Source: an uncultured Prevotellaceae bacterium
GTDB lineage: Bacteria; Bacteroidota; Bacteroidia; Bacteroidales; Bacteroidaceae
Length of the DNA stretch: 16,219 bases
Direction of reading: 5' to 3'
Assembly: GCA_947306845.1 (NCBI GenBank)
Contig: CAMZHP010000040.1
Location: forward strand, 1 to 16,219
Part shown: positions 14,512 to 16,219 of the stretch, one piece after another
Position numbering within the stretch: position 1 is the first letter of the stretch
Layout of the letters: every line of letters starts with the position of its first letter
Notes under the pieces: generated by a model
The model's input: the letters and a program-made list of their open reading frames with translations, nothing else
Databases searched by the model: none
What the model was told of the DNA's origin: nothing
Position numbers and translations under genes: made by a program

Positions 14512-15711
14512 TTAAATGATTTCACAGATGAAGATGACATGCTCTCGCCTTCCGATGGTGGAGGCGAAAATCCAGTGGTTGCCGCCATCGGCCATACGCA
14601 GGCGTTGTCGCAGTTGCTCAGCACTCATGGGGAAATTGCGCACGGTGATGTTGGCACGGTCAATATCTTTCAGTGCCTCTCTCAGCTGCAGCTTGTTGGT
14701 GGTGGAGGTACGGAGGATGTGCAGTTGCCGTCCTGGGAAATCAGGCAGGTGGCTGTTGGCCACGAAAAGATGGCTGTTGGCAGAAAGGGCGCGAATGGAA
14801 AAGCGCTGTGCGAGGGTGCTGAAGCATCCGGCCTTCATGATGGCGGCATTGGGCTCATAGAGCCATGAATCCTCGGCGATTTCCCCAAGATGGGTGAGGG
14901 TGGGGCAGGATGGATGAAGCTTTTCTTCCTGGGCGTCGGTGACGAAACAGGTATCATCGTTGACGCAGTGGAGTGTGATGGGATGACTGGAGCGTTTCGC
15001 GGAAAGCACGACAAGGAGTTCCTTGCACTCGTTGCCGGTGGCGAGGATATGTATTTCCCTGAGTGCTCCAGGGCATGCGGCATCCAACTCCTCTGCGGTT
15101 TGGTGCCAGTCGAGCATGGGTGACAGTTTCACCATGAGGAAGTCTGTTTTCTCCATCATCATGGGAAGCACGGGCAGAATATCTGGAGTGCAGTCGCTGA
15201 TGGCGAAAGTGCGTGCACCGTGGGTGTTGCGCCGGGCGGGGTCGATGAAAATCAGGCTTTGGTGGGGGAGGTGTGAGAGTTCCTCCAGGCCGTCGCCCTC
15301 GGTCACAGTGGCATTGTTGATGCCGAGAACCTGGAAATTGTGCCGTGCTGCCTCGCAAAGATGGGGTTGCTGCTCAATATAATGGGCTTTCTCAAACAAA
15401 GGAGCAAGAAATGAGAAATCCACTCCCATGCCGCCAGTGAGGTCTGCCATAGAGTCGGTTTCTTGCATGAGGTGCTGGCAGAGTTGTGCCTTGTATCGGG
15501 CGGTGGTTTCCGAAGAACATTGTTCGATGGAAAGATGAGGGGGATAGAGGATATCGTCGTGGGCAGCCCATGAGGGCAGTTTGGTGCGCGCCCTTTGCCA
15601 CCCGTCAATTTGCTGGATGGCAAAGGGCATGTCGATGTCGGCATATCTCTCGGCTTGCAGCGCCAGTTGCCTCACATCGTCCTCCCTGTGCTCACGTATG
15701 AAGTCTTTCAC
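14512..15711 (-). CDS. PG_1098-like class I SAM-dependent methyltransferase
   Basis: This 399-residue cytosolic protein has a helical N-terminal part and a Rossmann methyltransferase domain. Motif I MADLTGGMGVD (residues 88-98) binds SAM, and the acidic residue after strand 2 is Glu113 (HYIEQQP). GDGLEEL (139-145) follows, then IFIDPARR (154-161), a DPPR-like catalytic loop seen in RNA- and base-modifying enzymes. The C-terminal third fits the ferredoxin-like and THUMP-like domains I recall for the Porphyromonas PG_1098 family, which suggests a nucleic acid substrate, but the target is not known. The start is GTG at 15709-15711. A six-codon frame (M-I-T-T-A-G) starting with ATG at 15728 ends in a TGA overlapping that GTG. 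Repeat elements flank the gene on both sides. Confidence 0.85.
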   Translation of the reverse strand: MKDFIREHREDDVRQLALQAERYADIDMPFAIQQIDGWQRARTKLPSWAAHDDILYPPHLSIEQCSSETTARYKAQLCQHLMQETDSMADLTGGMGVDFSFLAPLFEKAHYIEQQPHLCEAARHNFQVLGINNATVTEGDGLEELSHLPHQSLIFIDPARRNTHGARTFAISDCTPDILPVLPMMMEKTDFLMVKLSPMLDWHQTAEELDAACPGALREIHILATGNECKELLVVLSAKRSSHPITLHCVNDDTCFVTDAQEEKLHPSCPTLTHLGEIAEDSWLYEPNAAIMKAGCFSTLAQRFSIRALSANSHLFVANSHLPDFPGRQLHILRTSTTNKLQLREALKDIDRANITVRNFPMSAEQLRQRLRMADGGNHWIFASTIGRREHVIFICEII

Positions 15712-15740
15712 CCTGCAGTGGTAATCATTTTAAAAAAGAT

Positions 15741-15890
15741 AAGTAGTTAAAGAAGTTAAGTAGTTAAAGAAGTTAAGCCGTATGATTCGCGTGTCGTTTT
15801 CATTCGACCCAACGATCTCTTCCAAGCAACAAAAGGTAATGGCTTTAACTTCTCAGCGAAGCGAAAACTCCTTAACTCCTTAACTACTTG
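15741..15890 (-). repeat. 150-base inverted-repeat element, copy 2
   Basis: The left arm is two exact tandem 17-base units AAGTAGTTAAAGAAGTT (15741-15757, 15758-15774). The right arm ends CTTAACTCCTTAACTACTTG (15871-15890), complementary to the left with few mismatches. An inner pair, GGCTTAACTTC and GAAGTTAAAGCC on the minus strand, extends the possible stem. A small internal stem GTCG-N8-CGAC is kept in both copies, while the eight-base loop varies. It lies between the M15 and methyltransferase genes, in the same orientation as copy 1. Confidence 0.82.
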
Positions 15891-15893
15891 AAA

Positions 15894-15914
15894 TTCTTCA
15901 CTCTTCACTCTTCA
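15894..15914 (-). repeat. 7-base TGAAGAG tandem at the M15 peptidase stop codon
   Basis: Three 7-base units (TGAAGAG, TGAAGAG, TGAAGAA on the gene strand) start exactly with the TGA stop codon of the M15 gene (15912-15914). With a 7-base period the three TGAs fall in three different frames. The array abuts copy 2 of the 150-base element. Confidence 0.85.
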
Positions 15915-16219
15915 CTTAATAACCTTGTACAATCTTTTTGCTTCCTGCCTTGAACAGAGGTTGAAGTGCCACCACTCCGTGCGCAGCGGACGGAACCCGC
16001 CGGCTGCCATCGCCTCGCGGAGCAATTCGCGGTTGGCCTTGGCCTCGGCGGTGATGCGGTGTTGGGCCACCAATTGTGCTTCGTGGTCGATGTGTGAGAG
16101 GTCGCCCATGAAGTCCACTTTTGCCCCCATGGGGATGGTGTCGCCTCCCACCTTGCAGATGGAGATATCGACAGCCATGCCGTAGTTGTGCATGCCGCCG
16201 CCACGTGCCGGGTTGCTCA
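15912..16219 (-). CDS. M15 family D-Ala-D-Ala dipeptidase, C-terminal part (5' end beyond window)
   Basis: The frame is open from the right edge to a TGA at 15912-15914 and gives about 102 residues, all C-terminal. The M15D (VanX/DdpX-like) zinc site is clear: the stretch PARGGGMHNYGMAVDIS holds the S/G-x-H-x-x-x-x-x-x-D pattern (zinc His and Asp), and EWWHFNL holds the catalytic Glu and last zinc His. Such enzymes cleave D-alanyl-D-alanine during peptidoglycan turnover or nutrition, in the cytosol or, with a signal peptide, in the periplasm. The N-terminus that would decide location is missing. An apparent ATG at 16193 is internal, since the motif continues upstream of it. The stop codon starts a 7-base tandem repeat. 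Confidence 0.9.
   Translation of the reverse strand, partial: SNPARGGGMHNYGMAVDISICKVGGDTIPMGAKVDFMGDLSHIDHEAQLVAQHRITAEAKANRELLREAMAAGGFRPLRTEWWHFNLCSRQEAKRLYKVIK

Noticed and set aside
14336..15890. Two spaced repeats as a possible CRISPR array
   Set aside because: There are only two 150-base copies separated by a full gene, with no short regular spacers and no cas genes.
15905..16204. Overlapping alternative frame near the right edge (99 codons)
   Set aside because: The neighbouring frame carries the M15 zinc motifs and continues to the window edge; this one has none.

Overview
The window looks like a stretch of a Bacteroidales chromosome, most likely Prevotella or a close relative. Three things point there. 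Four places match the Bacteroidetes promoter pattern TTTG-N20-TAnnTTTG, three of them exactly and all with a 20-base spacer. The protein set is typical of the group: a DUF4254 protein beside a GT9 glycosyltransferase, a long-form IspG of 618 residues with an inserted domain, and a PG_1098-like methyltransferase. Finally, short AT-rich tandem repeats sit in the gaps between genes. No phage, plasmid, CRISPR, tRNA or rRNA sequence was seen.

Layout. Bases 82-330 (minus) hold acpP, the acyl carrier protein; its usual partner fabF would lie past the left edge. A divergent promoter pair at 385-536 drives acpP to the left. To the right it drives a plus-strand unit: the DUF4254 protein (558-1163), a GT9 heptosyltransferase-like enzyme (1193-2254) and rubredoxin (2311-2475). 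Rubredoxin ends exactly where the convergent aldo/keto reductase gene ends (2475/2476).

From 2476 to 12760 eight minus-strand genes form one tight run, read right to left: topoisomerase IV subunit B, S41 protease, a papain-like C1 lipoprotein, RpoN (sigma-54), a PAP2-like membrane protein, PurE, IspG and an aldo/keto reductase. It has one clear promoter (12822-12853), two ATGA stop/start overlaps (10796-10799 and 6571-6574) and gaps of about 80 bases or less. It therefore mixes DNA topology, envelope proteolysis, transcription initiation, purine synthesis and isoprenoid synthesis.

From 12966 to the right edge three more minus-strand genes are separated by repeat-rich gaps: a GNAT-like protein with its own promoter, the PG_1098-like methyltransferase, and the C-terminal part of an M15 D-Ala-D-Ala dipeptidase that runs off the window.

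The coding content is ordinary housekeeping. The less explained signal is in the gaps. The 3' ends of ispG, the PAP2 gene, the S41 protease gene and the M15 gene carry short tandem repeats that contain stop codons. The 9-base arrays repeat TAG in the frame of the gene; the 7-base arrays place TGA in all three frames. Two diverged copies of a roughly 150-base element with inverted-repeat arms follow the methyltransferase and M15 genes in the same orientation. A C-rich/G-rich hairpin with a perfect G-quadruplex pattern follows the GNAT-like gene. These are the parts most worth a genome-wide search.
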